From: Melitaea cinxia
Taxonomy: Eukaryota; Arthropoda; Insecta; Lepidoptera; Nymphalidae
DNA: 64,000 nucleotides
Direction: 5' to 3'
Assembly: GCF_905220565.1 (NCBI RefSeq)
Contig: NC_059396.1
Location: 10,931,706 to 10,995,705, forward strand
Numbering within the stretch: the first letter of the stretch is position 1; every line of letters starts with the position of its first letter. The notes under the pieces were generated by a model. That model worked only from the letters and a program-made list of their open reading frames with translations. It was not told where the DNA came from and ran no database searches. Positions 22,871 through 35,303 of the stretch are shown here, one piece after another. The translations under genes were made by a program, and so were the position numbers.

Positions 22871-24510
22871 ACAGTGCGACTAAAGCCGATACCCTTAGTC
22901 ATCTCTCTGCCATTGAAACTCCTGACTCTTCGTCAACTTTTACCTTCACACAGTTGTCTGAATGTGATGTTAAGAAGAGCATATTAGCTGTTAGTTCTAA
23001 TGCAGTGGGCTTCGATAACATCAGCCGTAATATGATCATTCCTATAATAGACTCAGTCCTTCCTGTCATAACCCATATTTTCAACGAATCCCTAAGTTCC
23101 AATACATTCCCTACTAGCTGGAAGGACGCTCAAATCATTCCCCTACCTAAAAAACCTAATTCCTCTACGTTTTCCGATCTTCGCCCGATAGCCATTCTCC
23201 CTTTCCTGTTCAAAGTTTTAGAGCGTCTTGTCCATCAACAGCTAACTTTATTTCTTTCTTCCAATGATCTCCTAAATCTTTATCAGTCCGGTTTCCGTAA
23301 AGGTCATAGTACGGCAACGGCCCTTGTGAAAATCACTGACGACATTAGGCGGGCAATGGACGGTCAGAATCTCACCGTGTTGACCTTGCTGGACTTTAGC
23401 AATGCGTTTAACGCGGTGGATTTTGATTTACTGCTGGCTGTTTTGTGCTCACTTAACATATCTCCATCAGCAATTGATTGGTTTCATAGTTACTTGTTTG
23501 GTCGTCGGCAGCGCGTTCGTGTCCAGGATTCATATTCAGACTGGTCCAACGTTAATGCTGGCGTTCCGCAAGGTGGCGTGTTGTCTCCGCTCTTATTTTC
23601 GATCTTCATAAATTCAATAACTCTCCGCATATCTTCTCTCTACCACTTGTATGCCGATGATCTTCAAATTTATTCTCACGCTAAGTTGACAGATTTACCT
23701 ACATCAATAAGCAATTTAAATAATGACTTGAAGAACATATATAGATGGAGTAACTCCTACGGATTAAACATAAATCCCTCAAAATGTCAAGTCATTATTA
23801 TCGGTAGTCCTAAACTTGTGTGTCGAATAGATTGGTCACTTATATCACCAGTCGTTTATAACAACGCCGTAATCAGTTACAGCGACACAGTCAAAAACCT
23901 CGGAATTATCTTCGATAGACATCTTTCTTGGGCACCTCAGCTGAGTGAGATGAGCCGTAAACTATTTGCAGCTATCGGATCACTACGACGACTGCAATAT
24001 TTCCTCCCTTTGCCTACCAAAATTACAATAGCACAGTCACTCCTTCTACCAGTTCTTGACTATGCTGACACTTGCTATCCTGATCTTAAAGAGGAGCAAT
24101 TAAATAAGCTTGAGCGCCTTCAAAATCTTTGCATACGGTTCATATTTGGTCTTCGCAAATATGACCACGTTTCCGAATTTCGCAGTTGTCTCAAGTGGCT
24201 TCCGATTCGCTTTCGCAGGAATACTCACATACTCTCGCTACTATATTGTATACTTTTTCATTCTGATACACCTCTGTACCTTAAGGAGCGCTTCAAGTAT
24301 CTGTGTAATACACACGAACGCACCCTTAGATCTGAGTCTACTTTGATGCTCGAAACCCCAGCTCACACTACTTCTTTTTACTCCAATTCCTTTTCAGTTA
24401 AAGCTGTTCAACTTTGGAACACTCTACCTCTTCCTATAAAACAAGCCCAATCCCTGTCTTGCTTTAAAAAATACCTCAAGGCGCACTATTTGTCACTTAG
24501 TACGTCATAA
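22845..24510 (+). pseudogene. LINE reverse transcriptase domain, RT core intact
   Basis: The frame from about 22845 continues the polyprotein after a one-base deletion near 22843. The open part from 22954 has 518 codons. Counting from there: FPTSWKDAQIIPLPKK (52-67), DLRPIAILPFLFKVLERL (75-92), SGFRKGHSTATAL (112-124), motif A LLDFSNAFNAVD (145-156, catalytic D147), GVPQGGVLSPLLF (203-215) and YADD (233-236, bases 23650-23661). Motif A has AFN where relatives commonly have AFD; the catalytic Asp is retained. A C-terminal thumb and Cys/His-poor tail end at the TAA at 24508. The RT domain alone looks intact, so the copy is relatively young. It cannot act alone because the endonuclease is out of frame. 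Confidence 0.85.
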
Positions 24511-24654
24511 TTGTTTTTATCTCTGCATCACATATTGTAGGAGTATCGCTTCACTTGTATTTTGTATTCTTTGCTATTATTCATATTATATGTATTTCGT
24601 TTATATGTAGGTATAGTATTTTCATGCGTATGTATATACATGTGTATGTATGAC

Positions 24655-24660
24655 TGTATA

Positions 24661-24717
<57 letters not shown>

Positions 24718-24752
24718 GTTTGTATGTATGTATCTATGTATGTATGTATGTA
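24655..24752. repeat. (TA)n / (TATG)n microsatellite in the LINE 3' UTR
   Basis: Runs of TA interspersed with GTATG units. They create tyrosine/isoleucine-rich frames on both strands that are not genes. Confidence 0.9.
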
Positions 24753-25136
24753 TTGTGCTGTATATGTATGTGTATTTGTACTCGATAGTTGATATTGTTC
24801 TAGGTGACACTAATTGTCACTTCTCTGTATACACTTCCCTACCGCTTTTTCACTAAGCTGTGTCCTATATGCCCAAAGGTTGTCTGGAAGAGATCGCTAC
24901 TCTAGCGATAAGACCGCCTTTGTACACTGTTTTATTTTTATTTATTTTTTTATTTGTAATATGTTATTGTGTTGATTGTTGTTGTGTACAATAAAGAGTA
25001 TCTATCTATCTAAAGAGTATCTATCTTTTTTTTTTTCTTATTTAATTATTTTCGATTTTTTTTCGACGATAATTATGATGTTTAATATCATCTCTTAGCT
25101 TAAGTTAGGCTATATAGCGTCACCAATATATTCCAA

Positions 25137-25275
25137 CAAAACTATAACATAACATAACAATACACTTTATTGTACACCAAAACAGAAATAATACATATGA
25201 GATTGATTTTAACTAAGTATCATAAGGTACGAAATGCGGCCTTATCGCTGAAAAGCTGAAGTGTGTTCTTTACGT
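25137..25275 (-). mobile_element. LINE 3'-end fragment, reverse orientation
   Basis: 'taacataacataacaatac' followed by ACTTTATTGTACACC is the reverse complement of a TGTACAATAAAGTGTATTG tail. Further right, GCGGCCTTATCGCTG matches the reverse complement of AGCGATAAGACCGCC in the LINE at 21556. It is a 5'-truncated relative. Confidence 0.65.
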
Positions 25276-25611
25276 CATCGTACTAATTTCTATCATAAAA
25301 TAAAGAAACATAAAAAATACTAATAAGATGTTTTATGCGATGATTAAAATATTGAAAACTATCGTTATTTGTAAAGAACCTTATTTGTTGTATTGTTCAA
25401 TAAACTCTTAAATTAAAATTATTAAGTTGTGCTTCAAGATGACACAGTTTTTAACGATATTAAGCCATAAAATCAATTTAACTGGTAGACAAAATAATAA
25501 GATTTAATTTAGTTTGTTAAACAATAGACAGAGCTCAGGTTATTGGACATTTTGAGTGTAAGTTGTAGATTCATATTAACTATAATATCTAAACGAGCAA
25601 TTCTTGTATAC
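25276..25611. other. AT-rich non-coding stretch
   Basis: Nothing recognised. Confidence 0.5.
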
Positions 25612-25635
25612 ATATATATATATATATATATATAT
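25612..25635. repeat. (TA)n microsatellite
   Basis: Twelve TA units directly abut the truncated 3' end of the Helitron-like copy. Confidence 0.9.
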
Positions 25636-25838
25636 GAGCCCGCGACTTCATCCGCCTGGAATTTAAGAAAAATAGACAGACAGACAGACAGAAAGACAGA
25701 CAGACAAACAAACAGAGAGACAAAAATTGTAAAAAATGTCATTTTGGTATATCTACTGTTATACATCCATATGCATTTAGTAAATTCGGTTATTTTAATA
25801 TTACAAACAGACACTCCAATTTCTTTTATTTGTATAGA
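25636..25838 (-). mobile_element. Helitron-like non-autonomous element, internally deleted
   Basis: On the plus strand it begins GAGCCCGCGACTTCATCCGC (the 3' side, with the final CTAG lost into the TA tract). It has an expanded (GACA)n run, then 'ctgttatacatccatatg', and ends TTTGTATAGA (5' end at 25838, followed by T). The 'gaaacggctggaccg' middle section is missing. Confidence 0.75.
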
Positions 25839-27702
25839 TGAGAATATTTTTTTTTACCATACTTATTGTGGTATTTAAAAAAAAAACAAGGCAAAACATA
25901 CAGGAAAAAGAAGTAGGTACTATAATAAAAAAAATAAAGGAAGATAAATTAATTTCTAAATTTATGTAAATACCCTATTCATTTTGCAAACTGCTAATGC
26001 GAGGAAACTGTATTTTTTTTTAAATAAACAAAAATGTATATACAGGATAAATCTGTATGGACCTTGAAGGAGTTGAAGGTATCATGTATAGTATATTTAT
26101 CGATTGAAGATCGTAACACATCAAATGTGAAATTCATTGGATGGCATAAGGTATGTTGAGCGTCTGACTGTACACACATCGGTTCACTGGACTGTGAAAA
26201 TGATTTTGATTTGACCCTTTGGAGGGTGCCTCTACCGCAAAATTACATTTCCATCTGTATATTTGTATTTCGTCTCCAGAATACTAATTACAAATAATGC
26301 TTATTAGCTATAATTAATTATACAAAAGATATACGTGAAGGTATGTATGAATGAAATAAAGTAATTGCAGACGACGAACAATGCTTTTTAAGATAATTTA
26401 ACATATAATTAGGATTCAAAATTAAACTTTGCGGAAAACAATTCAAATTAGCGTACAATTAAATTGTTTATCCGTCGTTAAAATAAAGGATATTAACATA
26501 CTTTTATCCAATTTTATTACGGCTCTTCATTCGCAAATGTGTCGGAGGCGATAATTTTATTCTGGGAGTATATCTCCTTACTGCTGATATATTCAACAGA
26601 ATATTCCCATATGTGCGTAATTCTGCGGAATGGCAAAAAAGGTCTGTTTGAGGGGTGAAATATGTAAATTTATTGTCTTGGGCGGCTCCAGCGCGCAGCG
26701 TCGGGCGGCAGCGGCGCCCCCGTCATACGCCGACACGTAGGATAAAGGAAATGTTAATGCGTGCCAATTTATGTGCTTTTCTATGATTTCGCTGAATCGG
26801 GCTTGCCGTTTTTCCCTTTATGTCAAAGTGGAGCGAGCATTTTGTTTTTGAATTGAAGAATTTTCAAGACACGGTTAAATCATTAAACGATTCTGATGTA
26901 GGTACATTAATCAGAATGCCGTGTATTAAGAATTCAAATGTGTACATATTATTAGGGTTTTTGCTTTTATGAAAACATTTTTTAAGGATTTCTAGAGACA
27001 TTACATTACTTACATTACATTCCTAGAATTGAAAATAATTAATAGCTAAATAAATTATAACAAAATTTGACAAAACTGATTTTACGTAACTTTAAACGCA
27101 GAGATTAAAATAATTTATCAATGTTAAATGCTTGTTATATAAGTCATGTTGTAGTAATAAATCTAGTTCTCTCTACGGTTTAGTAACAACGGCGACAAAT
27201 AACCAAATGTCTCCCCTCGCGTTTTGCTTTGACAAATTCACAAAGGCCAAATGTGACATAATACCGGCATAATTCAATGTTTTGCTCACCATATTGTATT
27301 TTATTTATGAGTTATGCCCTGTTGAACCTTTTGCCACTCTTTTACTCTCTACTGGCGGGAGCGTTCCTCTCTGTCCCACACCACAAGGGTGTTGTTTCAT
27401 CGTCGCTGGATGAACGGATGGTTAAATAGTACCAGTTAACTTACACCGCATTCGATATGCGTCATTTAGGGGTTCGTAGGCACTTGCTAAACTGTTTTTG
27501 AATTTTATTACTAAATTTATATGTCAGCAAAATATTATAAGATCAAAGAAAATCAGTTCAAAATTAACTCAATTCAATTTAGTTACAGTTCTTCGTTAAT
27601 TTGATTTCTGAATACCTTACGACGATGCGTTGAACATTTAATGTAATGTTGTTGATAAAATTTTAACGTTCCTTAAGTTTTATATAAACAATCATATTAG
27701 CT
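25839..27702. other. Gene-free stretch with two candidate regulatory islands
   Basis: Islands at about 26500-26900 (GGCGGCTCCAGCGCGCAGCG, GGCAGCGGCGCCCCCGTC) and about 27170-27450 are unique and GC-richer. The rest is AT-rich. Confidence 0.4.
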
Positions 27703-27835
27703 TATCGCAGTCTACTGTCATACTGCATACGCCTCCACAAGTTAACGTTAATGTTAACTGATGTGTTGACTATAGTCACCACGCTGGGCAGGCGGATTGG
27801 TGACCGCAGGACTGGCTTTGTTGCACCGAAGACGC
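27703..27835 (-). mobile_element. Family A retroelement, minus-strand fragment
   Basis: TCACCACGCTGGGCAGGCGG, TTGGTGACCGCAGGACTGGC and TTGTTGCACCGAAGACGCT are the reverse complement of the family A body. The left part (GCCTCCACAAG) is rearranged relative to other copies. Confidence 0.78.
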
Positions 27836-28729
27836 TAATATATAAACAAAAGTCTGCCCTAAGGTACTTCGTTCCAATAGCAAAGTTTAAATACTTTGAG
27901 TGATTTTTGAAAAAGTCATTTTGTATAGGAAGCCGCGTGAACATTTTTCAGAAGTGTGTTCGTTTAATTTAGGAGGGGTTGGCTGTCGATATTTAAATTT
28001 TCAAACGTCGCCCAGACAGGGACACGGGAGGCGCGCTGCAAAACGAATTTGTTTGTACAAATTTGTCAGACAAAACTGTAAGTTGCAATTGATTGCAATG
28101 GGTATTAATTCATTGTACATAATATATGAATCAGAAACATTTAAGTGATACGCCAATTGCCATTTATATTTGATAATTGTCGTTTGGCTGCTGTTGATAC
28201 AAAAGACCAGTTTTACGCGAATGACTTTATAAAAAAGGATTGCTTAAAAATTGTAAATAGCAGCCAAAAGGTAATTTAAAATGTTTTGAAAGCCGCAGCA
28301 GATGAGTCAAACAACCAAAAAATCTGTCACCAAAACTGTACCTCGTCATATATATGATAAAGCGTAATAAGCGGCGCGTGCGCTCCGCGGGGACTCTCGG
28401 ATTTATTCACGCACCGCATGGGGCGTATAATTATACAAGTAACTTTGATTTTGGTAAATATTAAAAAGTATCTGGTCTTGATACACGACTTTTTTAACAA
28501 AGTTGCAAAAAAAACGTTGAAAATAATGAAAACCAAATCAGATGTGTTTTTATGTTAATTCATATGCAGTAATAGTTTTAGGTATTGTTATAGCGCTCAT
28601 ATAAACTTGAGCAAAATTACGTTTTAACCTAATGAAAACGCTGATGTAGCGAGTACTTATTTTCTAATAATCAAAATGTAGTTCGTGCAACAAATTTTAA
28701 ATGTTCCATATAAATAAATAATTAAGAAA
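27836..28729. other. Non-coding stretch
   Basis: Includes CTAAGGTACTTCGTTCC (about 27859), similar to the possible element end at 5802. A GC-rich patch lies at about 28360-28430 (AAGCGGCGCGTGCGCTCCGC). No gene. Confidence 0.4.
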
Positions 28730-29300
28730 CTTGGTACATAAGCGTGGCGGCCTCATTTATTATTCTTTATAAGGAAACAAAAGCGAGGGTTAGCCGTAAT
28801 AAGGCTCCGCCACCTCGCTGGCTTATCTTTATTGCCTCCAGCCCACGTAGAATAATAAATCGTTTTCATCAAAAACAAATACTCGACAGTTTTTGCCGAG
28901 TCGAGCGAGCGGGAGGGAGGGTGGCAATTTTCCACCCCCATAATACAATATTTTCCGACATTTTCCACGGGAATACAGCTTCGAATCGCTCGCTCACAAC
29001 CGGCAGGTTTCTTTAATGTATGTTTTTCGTCCAATCAGAGAGCGGAGAGAGTCTCGATATTACCTCAACTGTCACACATAAAGTGGAAAATATGGTCGGC
29101 AGATGTGGGGGGCTCTCGGGTCGAAGGGTGGCGCGGGACGGGGGCTGCTTGCCAGTCGGCGCGCGTACGCGACGCTCCGGCGCGCCGGAAGAAACGCTCC
29201 GAACAGGTTTATAGCTTTTCTTTCAGCTCCACTCAGGTACGGGCCGTATCATAACAGGGAATAGCGGCGCGTGATGTGAACCCGTGATAAAATAAATGTC
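28730..29300. other. CpG-rich candidate regulatory island
   Basis: About 570 bp of unique, GC-rich sequence with TTTAT/CATAAA homeodomain-like sites, CGAGCGAGCGGGAGGGAGGG and CGACGCTCCGGCGCGCCGGA. Frames of 64-93 codons on both strands overlap each other without domains. It could also be a promoter CpG island, but no exon is visible beside it. Confidence 0.4.
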
Positions 29301-30539
29301 GAGATAGGCTTATGTATTGTACTGTTTATCTTAATAATGGCCGTCGAGAGAAAAGTTTCGATTAAGCGTTTCCTTTTTTATTTACACTTTTTTTGATCTT
29401 AAACACGAAATATTCCATCGTTTTAATGTTGACCGATTGAGGTTAAGATAGCATCATAAACTGAGAACTATAAAAAATGAAGTAAATCGTTATATTTGTC
29501 ACATTTTGAAGATCACAATATATAAAGTTAAATAGTACTAAAACAGTAAAATAAATACAAGTATGAATATTTCAGTGTAATGGGCGGGTTTGAGCGGCGC
29601 GCTGCGGCGAACTCTAAGAGTGCGGGGATACTCGCGGATATAAATCGCGATTCATTTCTCATCGTAACTTTTTGTCGGTTCTTATCTGTTAGACTTCACT
29701 TTTCATCATCCGAGGGGATTTATGTAATGCCTAGTCATTTCTCGGCGTCGAGGCGAGGCTTATCGGCGGAGAGCGAGTTCGCTTGATTGATGAGCGCGCA
29801 AAAATAAATGTTCAGTTAAATTATTCGATAAGTTGGAAACGGAAGTTAAACGGGACTTATCTTTGTTCCTTTGCCCCCGAAGATTTCATGTTTCTAGCTA
29901 TTATACCGGGGGTGATTGATAGGTCGAAGCGATGATCACTTATCATCATTAAGTCTAAAAGGCTTTGCTACTCTTTTAGTTAACAAATACATGAAACAAA
30001 ATTGAGATTACTTTGCACTGCTCTCAAAATATACAAATGTGTAATATCTACGAGTTATTCTTTTAACAGTTGATATTGTTAGCTTGTGTGATAGTTTGTC
30101 GAATTATAAAAGATACTAAAAAGTAATATTAACCACACTCGGCAGTTGTTTACTTGATCACACATCGAGTAACTTGGGGGAAGTTACTGCAATATAAAAT
30201 TAGGCATGAAAGCTAATGCCATAATTGTAGGCAATCAGCGCCCCCTCAGGATGAGTTATGGCCGATGTGCGCCGCACGCTGCTTACATTTACATCTTTTA
30301 ACCATTCGCTACTATCGCTATCTACAAATTTGTGGATTTAGAAGATTAAATATTTCGCTTTATGTCTACTTCGTTTTATTTAAGAAAAAATATTAGGTGA
30401 GTTGCAATATGAATAAAAATGAAAATTTTACTTCCCAATTTTTTGTTTTCGTAGCTATAAGTAATAATACCTTCATTATATTTTAATTAAAATACATAGT
30501 TTTAGAAGTACAGTGAATAGTTAAAATTGTGGTTTAGTT
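29301..30539. other. Gene-free stretch with island at 29570-29960
   Basis: The island carries GGGCGGGTTTGAGCGGCGCG and GGCGTCGAGGCGAGGCTTAT. A smaller unique patch is at about 30225-30290. No gene is supported. Confidence 0.4.
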
Positions 30540-31240
30540 CTTAGATTGCTAGTGGGACCGTTGCTGGCTCACTTAAAAAGAGCATTGTGGCTAATCTCCA
30601 GCGACACATGTACAAACAAAGTTTAATTGTGAGCGGTGCGGCTCCAGCCGGCCCCAGGCCAAAACCGATTACAGTCTTAGCGGTGCTCACCTTCGATTCC
30701 TGCATCGGTCCACCCCCACCCACACATATTCAATTCCAATCAATCCTACCGTACATATTTATATGTAGACGTTCAGTGCATGTTTTTATTGCGAACTGCA
30801 TTGAATGACGGCCGCAAACATTGCAACATCCGCCTCCCTCCCGAAAATCCTTTTATTTTTAATTTCGATTTTGATTTTTTCCGGGCGTACCGTGTTGTCC
30901 TAGTTTTATTTCGTTTCATTTCATAGCGCAGGGTGGGTGCGCGACAGATCGGAATTTCAGATATGTACAATTTAAAATCGTGTAAGTACGGTCAGCGTGC
31001 GGAGGGGAGGGCGGACAGCGCGGGAGGCGCTTCGCTCGCTAGACTGACGCCTGTCGGTTTGTTTTCTTTGCTTTTTTTACGAATTCTATTTTCATTTGAT
31101 TGCATTTGAATTTCCGCCGCCAATATTCGCTAACTAAACACGATTAATGCGGAGCGGAGATGGACAGGCGGGCAGGCCGGCGGCGACGGTGGGGCCATGA
31201 TGCTGCTCTCTAGCCGTTTTGTCGTTTTATATTAGATGCT
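30540..31240. other. GC-rich candidate regulatory block
   Basis: Several GC-rich unique patches: GGCTCCAGCCGGCCCCAGGC, GGAGGGGAGGGCGGACAGCG, GCGGGCAGGCCGGCGGCGAC. The short frames have no domain. Confidence 0.35.
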
Positions 31241-32199
31241 AGCTAATTTATTGCAAATTGCACTGCAGGATTTCTTTCGCAATGTTTATGTTTCATTCTT
31301 TGTACAAAGTAATGGGAAAGATTATTCATTTTTTTTAAAATAGAGAATAGATAATATATTATATTCTTAGACTGAAATTGTTTTTATATTTTTGATAACA
31401 ATTAGTAGATGTACAAACTAATCTTGGATGTAATTTATTAAGTCACCTGGTTTTAGGATTTTTGTTATACAAGTATCAGGAGAATTAATTTTGTAACTAG
31501 AAGTCAGGGTACGAGTATATTCGTATTTATTAAAATCATTATAAAATATTAATGTATTATTTATTGACACAAAAATATTGACTGCAACTAATAACTCTCT
31601 ATATCAGTAACACATTTGTCATATCATTTGAAAGGGTGAAGAGAAATTACGGCAGGCTTTGTAATTGCAGGCTTGTATTAGCGTCTTCCTGTTCAATGTT
31701 CCTTTGGGTACTTTCTTTTTTATTTGCTTCTACACACATACGTCTAGACTTTAAAATCTAGTGAGATCCGTATGATTTTAACATGATTGAAATACCACTA
31801 TAGCCACCTGTTTTTATGACGGGACATTATCAGTCTGTTGCGGAATTTGCACAACAAACAGTATTGTAATGCGACGACAAGCCAGCACGAGATCGATCAC
31901 GGCGGTCCGTTATTGGCAAACTTCTCCGCGACACGGCCCTTGATTAAAAGTATGCAAATTTTATTACATCCCACGGGGTGGCGAGCCAGGGGGGCCACGT
32001 ACACCCGATTGGGGTCAATTGAACTCGTATCTGTAATGTAATTAGTATCAATCTTCACTTACTCCTAACACTCACTTACGATGTAAACGAAATCGTTTGC
32101 CATCGTTTTACAATTGTTCGAGAGAGACAGAAAGTAAATAATTATAGTACAAATAAATACAATACATATCAATAAAAACATATTTCCGTTTGTTCGATC
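31241..32199. other. Non-coding stretch, small island at 31830-32040
   Basis: The island (AGATCGATCACGGCGGTCCG, CCCACGGGGTGGCGAGCCAG) is unique sequence in an AT-rich setting. Confidence 0.4.
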
Positions 32200-32540
32200 G
32201 ATTCAGCCTATAATATCCCACTGCTGGGCATAGGCCTCTATCCCCATGTAGAAAAAGTATCAGAGCTTAATCCACCACGCTGCTCCACTGCGGGTTGGTG
32301 GATATATTCCCTACTATGAGTAACGATTGCTATCAGTTGTATGTGATAACAACCGGGACCGACAGCTTAATGCTCTCTCTGGCACGGTGGGGAAACCCAC
32401 AAGGAAAGACGTCCCAACCCGAAAGAAACATTTGTATAAATACAAATATCCATCCCGAGCGGGAATCGAACCCACAAACCGTCGATATTTAGGCGCGATC
32501 ATGGCGCAAGCACCACGACACCAGAGCAGTTGTTTCAACT
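32200..32540 (-). mobile_element. tRNA-derived SINE (family C)
   Basis: Read on the minus strand, the head carries a box A-like TGGTGTCGTGG (near 32520) and a box B GGTTCGATTCC (near 32465). These are internal RNA polymerase III promoter elements of a tRNA-like head. The body contains GGTCCCGGTTGTTATCAC, and the tail is AGGCCTATGCCCAGCAGTGG then GATATTATAGGCTGAA. The tail resembles that of family A, suggesting both use the same LINE machinery. Plus- and minus-strand short frames here are artefacts. Confidence 0.8.
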
Positions 32541-33834
32541 TTTAGTAATTTTTTTTGCCAAAAAGCAGATAAAAGTACTTTACTACAAAATACATTATAT
32601 CTAAATAAATAATTATAATAAATTAAGTACAATAAAATATTGAAGTATCTTCAACACGTATCAAAAGTCTTCAAAAGACATTTTGTATTATATAATGTGA
32701 GCAAGATAAATGTATTTTGTAATAAATTATTGTACACAACGTGTGCCAGAGAGAGGTTTTGTTTATGTCAAATTGTAATTTATTGGCTACTCGGCCCGAC
32801 TAGGATATTACAGTGCGTTCCGCCCTCCGCCCGCTAGTCCTGAGTTGAAAATTTTATATTGCCGTATCGTTCGTGACGTCATCCTGTTTTTTCTTACCCG
32901 TGACCAGCTAAAGCGATCTTTTGATTAAATTAAGGGGATCAACAGGGAATTTTAAACTGATTGATAGGTTGACGCAGCGTTACAAGGAACAAAGCGGGAG
33001 TTTTTATTAGTTACAAATGATTGAGCGTAAAGTTCGACGGTAATTTATACAATTCATAAACATTAGCTTTGATCCCGTGAATCAATCGTGGTTGTTTGAC
33101 TTTATTGGCCTGAAAATTAATTTAAATTCAAAAGTATACTATTTTTTATTCATAAAATCCATGTCCTTTAAATTCGACATTGTTAGAAACTAGAGCTTAC
33201 GTCGCGAAAAGCAATTTGGAAAAGAAAAATATGAAGGTATAGGATTAACTTTTATGACATCAATAGCATTGCTATTATTATGTAGTAAATATCTAACTAT
33301 AACAAACTGGAATTGAATCAAAATATCGGCAATAACTGTTGCATTCAATTTTTAAATACAAACACTCACACTACATTTCATAGTCATGAAGTTTAACTTT
33401 GCGCTTGCACTTCTCGTCTTTATCCCCATTCTCCATCATTTTCATCCTGTTTTTCATTTTTTCTGCATCTGAATATAAATGTCATTTGTTTTTTGAAATA
33501 GGTTTATATGTGGTTTTATTATCTTTTATTGTGACAGTATGACTAGACACGGTAATGTGTTTATTTTTGGCACAATAAAGACAAACTTTGTTTAATTTTT
33601 CGATTATAATTGAAATGGGATATAAGGAATATCAAATTTTAAACAAAAGAAAATCAATTTCAGTGTAAATATGTAAATACAATAATGGACTAATTAAGAA
33701 ACTATGAGTGTTTGGTTTTATACAAATCTTATCAATTTATTGCTAAAGTTCTATATTATTTTTTTAACTTAATTATTTTGTAGATAACTGTTAAAACAAA
33801 TATTACAATTTGTCAAAGTAATAATTTTGTAAAA
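32541..33834. other. Non-coding stretch with island at about 32790-33120
   Basis: The island has TCCGCCCTCCGCCCGCTAGT, TCGTTCGTGACGTCATCC (a CRE-like TGACGTCA) and 'gaggggatcaacaggg'-type unique sequence. The remainder is AT-rich. Confidence 0.4.
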
Positions 33835-34135
33835 TGGCTGACGATTGCGGGTTTGATCCCCGTACATGACAAACATTTGTATTGGCCATACAGATGTTTG
33901 CATTGGTCTAGGTGTTTGTGAAGTCCTTGTGGGTCTTCCACCGTGCCTCGGATATCACGTTAAGCCGTTTGTCCCTGTTGTTATCATGTACACATGATAG
34001 CGATCGTTACTCATAGTAGGGAATATATCCGTCAACCCGCATTGGAGCAGCGTGGTGGATTAAGCTTTATCCTTCTCCTACACGAGGACAGGGGCTTATG
34101 CTATGTGGGATATTACAAGTTGAAGCGAATAACTT
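33835..34135 (+). mobile_element. tRNA-derived SINE (family C), diverged
   Basis: Box B-like GGGTTTGATCCCCG at about 33848. Then GGGTCTTCCACCGTGCCTCG, TGTCCCTGTTGTTATCATG, TACTCATAGTAGGGAATATA and GGAGCAGCGTGGTGGATTAA follow in the same order as the reverse complement of the copy at 32200. It ends GTGGGATATTACAAGTTGAA. Box A is eroded. Confidence 0.75.
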
Positions 34136-34689
34136 TGTAAACAAATCGACGTAAATATCAAAAATTGATAGACTCTATACATTCGTATATATATGTAAAA
34201 TACATTGTAAAATATTTATGAACTATTGAGATATTCAAATAAGAAGAATTCAAAGTAATCATCAAAAACTCAATTGAACTAAATGCAAATAAAATTAAAA
34301 TCATATAGTATACATACCTTAAATTACATTGGTAGGTGATTCTTCAGAGTATGAACAACTATCCCTATACCTAATTCTTCATTTCATATTCAAAATTTAT
34401 CACAGAGAATATACTATTTAAATGTTATGCAAAACTTGCTAAAATTATCAAGTCTATAAAAAGCATTAAGACCTCACAACGGAAACGCCTGCGCAAAATA
34501 TAATTGCAAAAGTGAGGAACTTAAAACTTACTCGTATTAGCAAATAATTTGTTTAAGGAAGTTTTATTATATTTGTATGAATATTTCAAATTTTTGTTAT
34601 CATTATAATAATATCTAATGATTTAGAAGCAAAATAATTGTAATTTACAATTTAAAAATCCTTAAGCAATATATATTAGATTTCTATTG
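34136..34689. other. AT-rich non-coding stretch
   Basis: Nothing recognised. Confidence 0.5.
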
Positions 34690-34975
34690 TGTGGCTACGG
34701 CAGTAAAGAATCCTATCTTCTCGTGGGTATCGTAAGAGGCAACTAAATGGATAATAGTTCCACCACCACCTTGGAACTTAAAAAGCCGGCCGATAGCGGG
34801 ATAACCATCCAACTGCTGGTTTTGAAATAAACAGGCCGAAGACGGGCAGCAGCCTGCCCAGCGTGGTGACTCTGGGCAACACAAATGAATTCACGCCATT
34901 TTTGGCGCGCACTTGTGGAGGCCTATGTCCAGCAGATGACTGCGATAGGCTGAAGTAATGATGATAATGATATGT
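34690..34975 (+). mobile_element. Family A retroelement
   Basis: GGCTACGGCAGTAAAGAATC, GGTATCGTAAGAGGCAACTA, GGCCGAAGACGGGCAGCAGC, then a deletion to CTGCCCAGCGTGGTGACTCT, 'cacgccatttttggcgcg', AGGCCTATGTCCAGCAG and a (GATAAT)-type tail. It is internally deleted for the CCAGCCCTGCGGTCACC section. Confidence 0.8.
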
Positions 34976-35211
34976 TCAGGTATTTCTTTGTACTAGTTGT
35001 CATCTTGTGGTCGAAATTCGACCATAATTAATTTAAATTATAATTTAGAACATTATTAAGTAGCTAATAATTACTATTATTTATTAGTTATTTTCAATTT
35101 GACCACAGACTTTAACAATAACAAAAGAGTATATAATTATGGTGTGTGTCAAATACATGGTAGTGTCTGTAATGCTTTTTTTTTATTGATTTAATGTATT
35201 GTTATGCATAA

Positions 35212-35216
<5 letters not shown>

Positions 35217-35296
<80 letters not shown>
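35217..35296. repeat. (TA)40 microsatellite
   Basis: Eighty bases of uninterrupted TA. It can fold on itself and is prone to length change and assembly error. Confidence 0.95.

Positions 35297-35303
<7 letters not shown>

Larger units (their letters stand above)
21556..25026 (+). mobile_element. Non-LTR retrotransposon (Jockey-superfamily LINE, CR1/Rex/Daphne-like), nearly full coding region
   Basis: One polyprotein reading runs from about 21556 to 24510 through three frames and carries AP-endonuclease then reverse transcriptase. A 3' UTR follows with TCTGGAAGAGATCGCTACTC and ACAATAAAGAGTATCTATCT, ending in short TATC repeats near 25026. No upstream ORF1 with CCHC knuckles was found, so the 5' part is missing, unusual or unrecognised. 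The clade is judged from the RT motifs and the 3' end and is only moderately certain. Related 3' ends occur at 25137 (-) and 35435 (+). Confidence 0.85.

Noticed and set aside
24562..24856. Tyrosine/isoleucine-rich frames of 60-76 codons on both strands
   Set aside because: They are translations of the TA and TATG microsatellite in the LINE 3' UTR.
32295..32545. Frames of 65-74 codons on both strands
   Set aside because: They lie wholly inside the tRNA-derived SINE.
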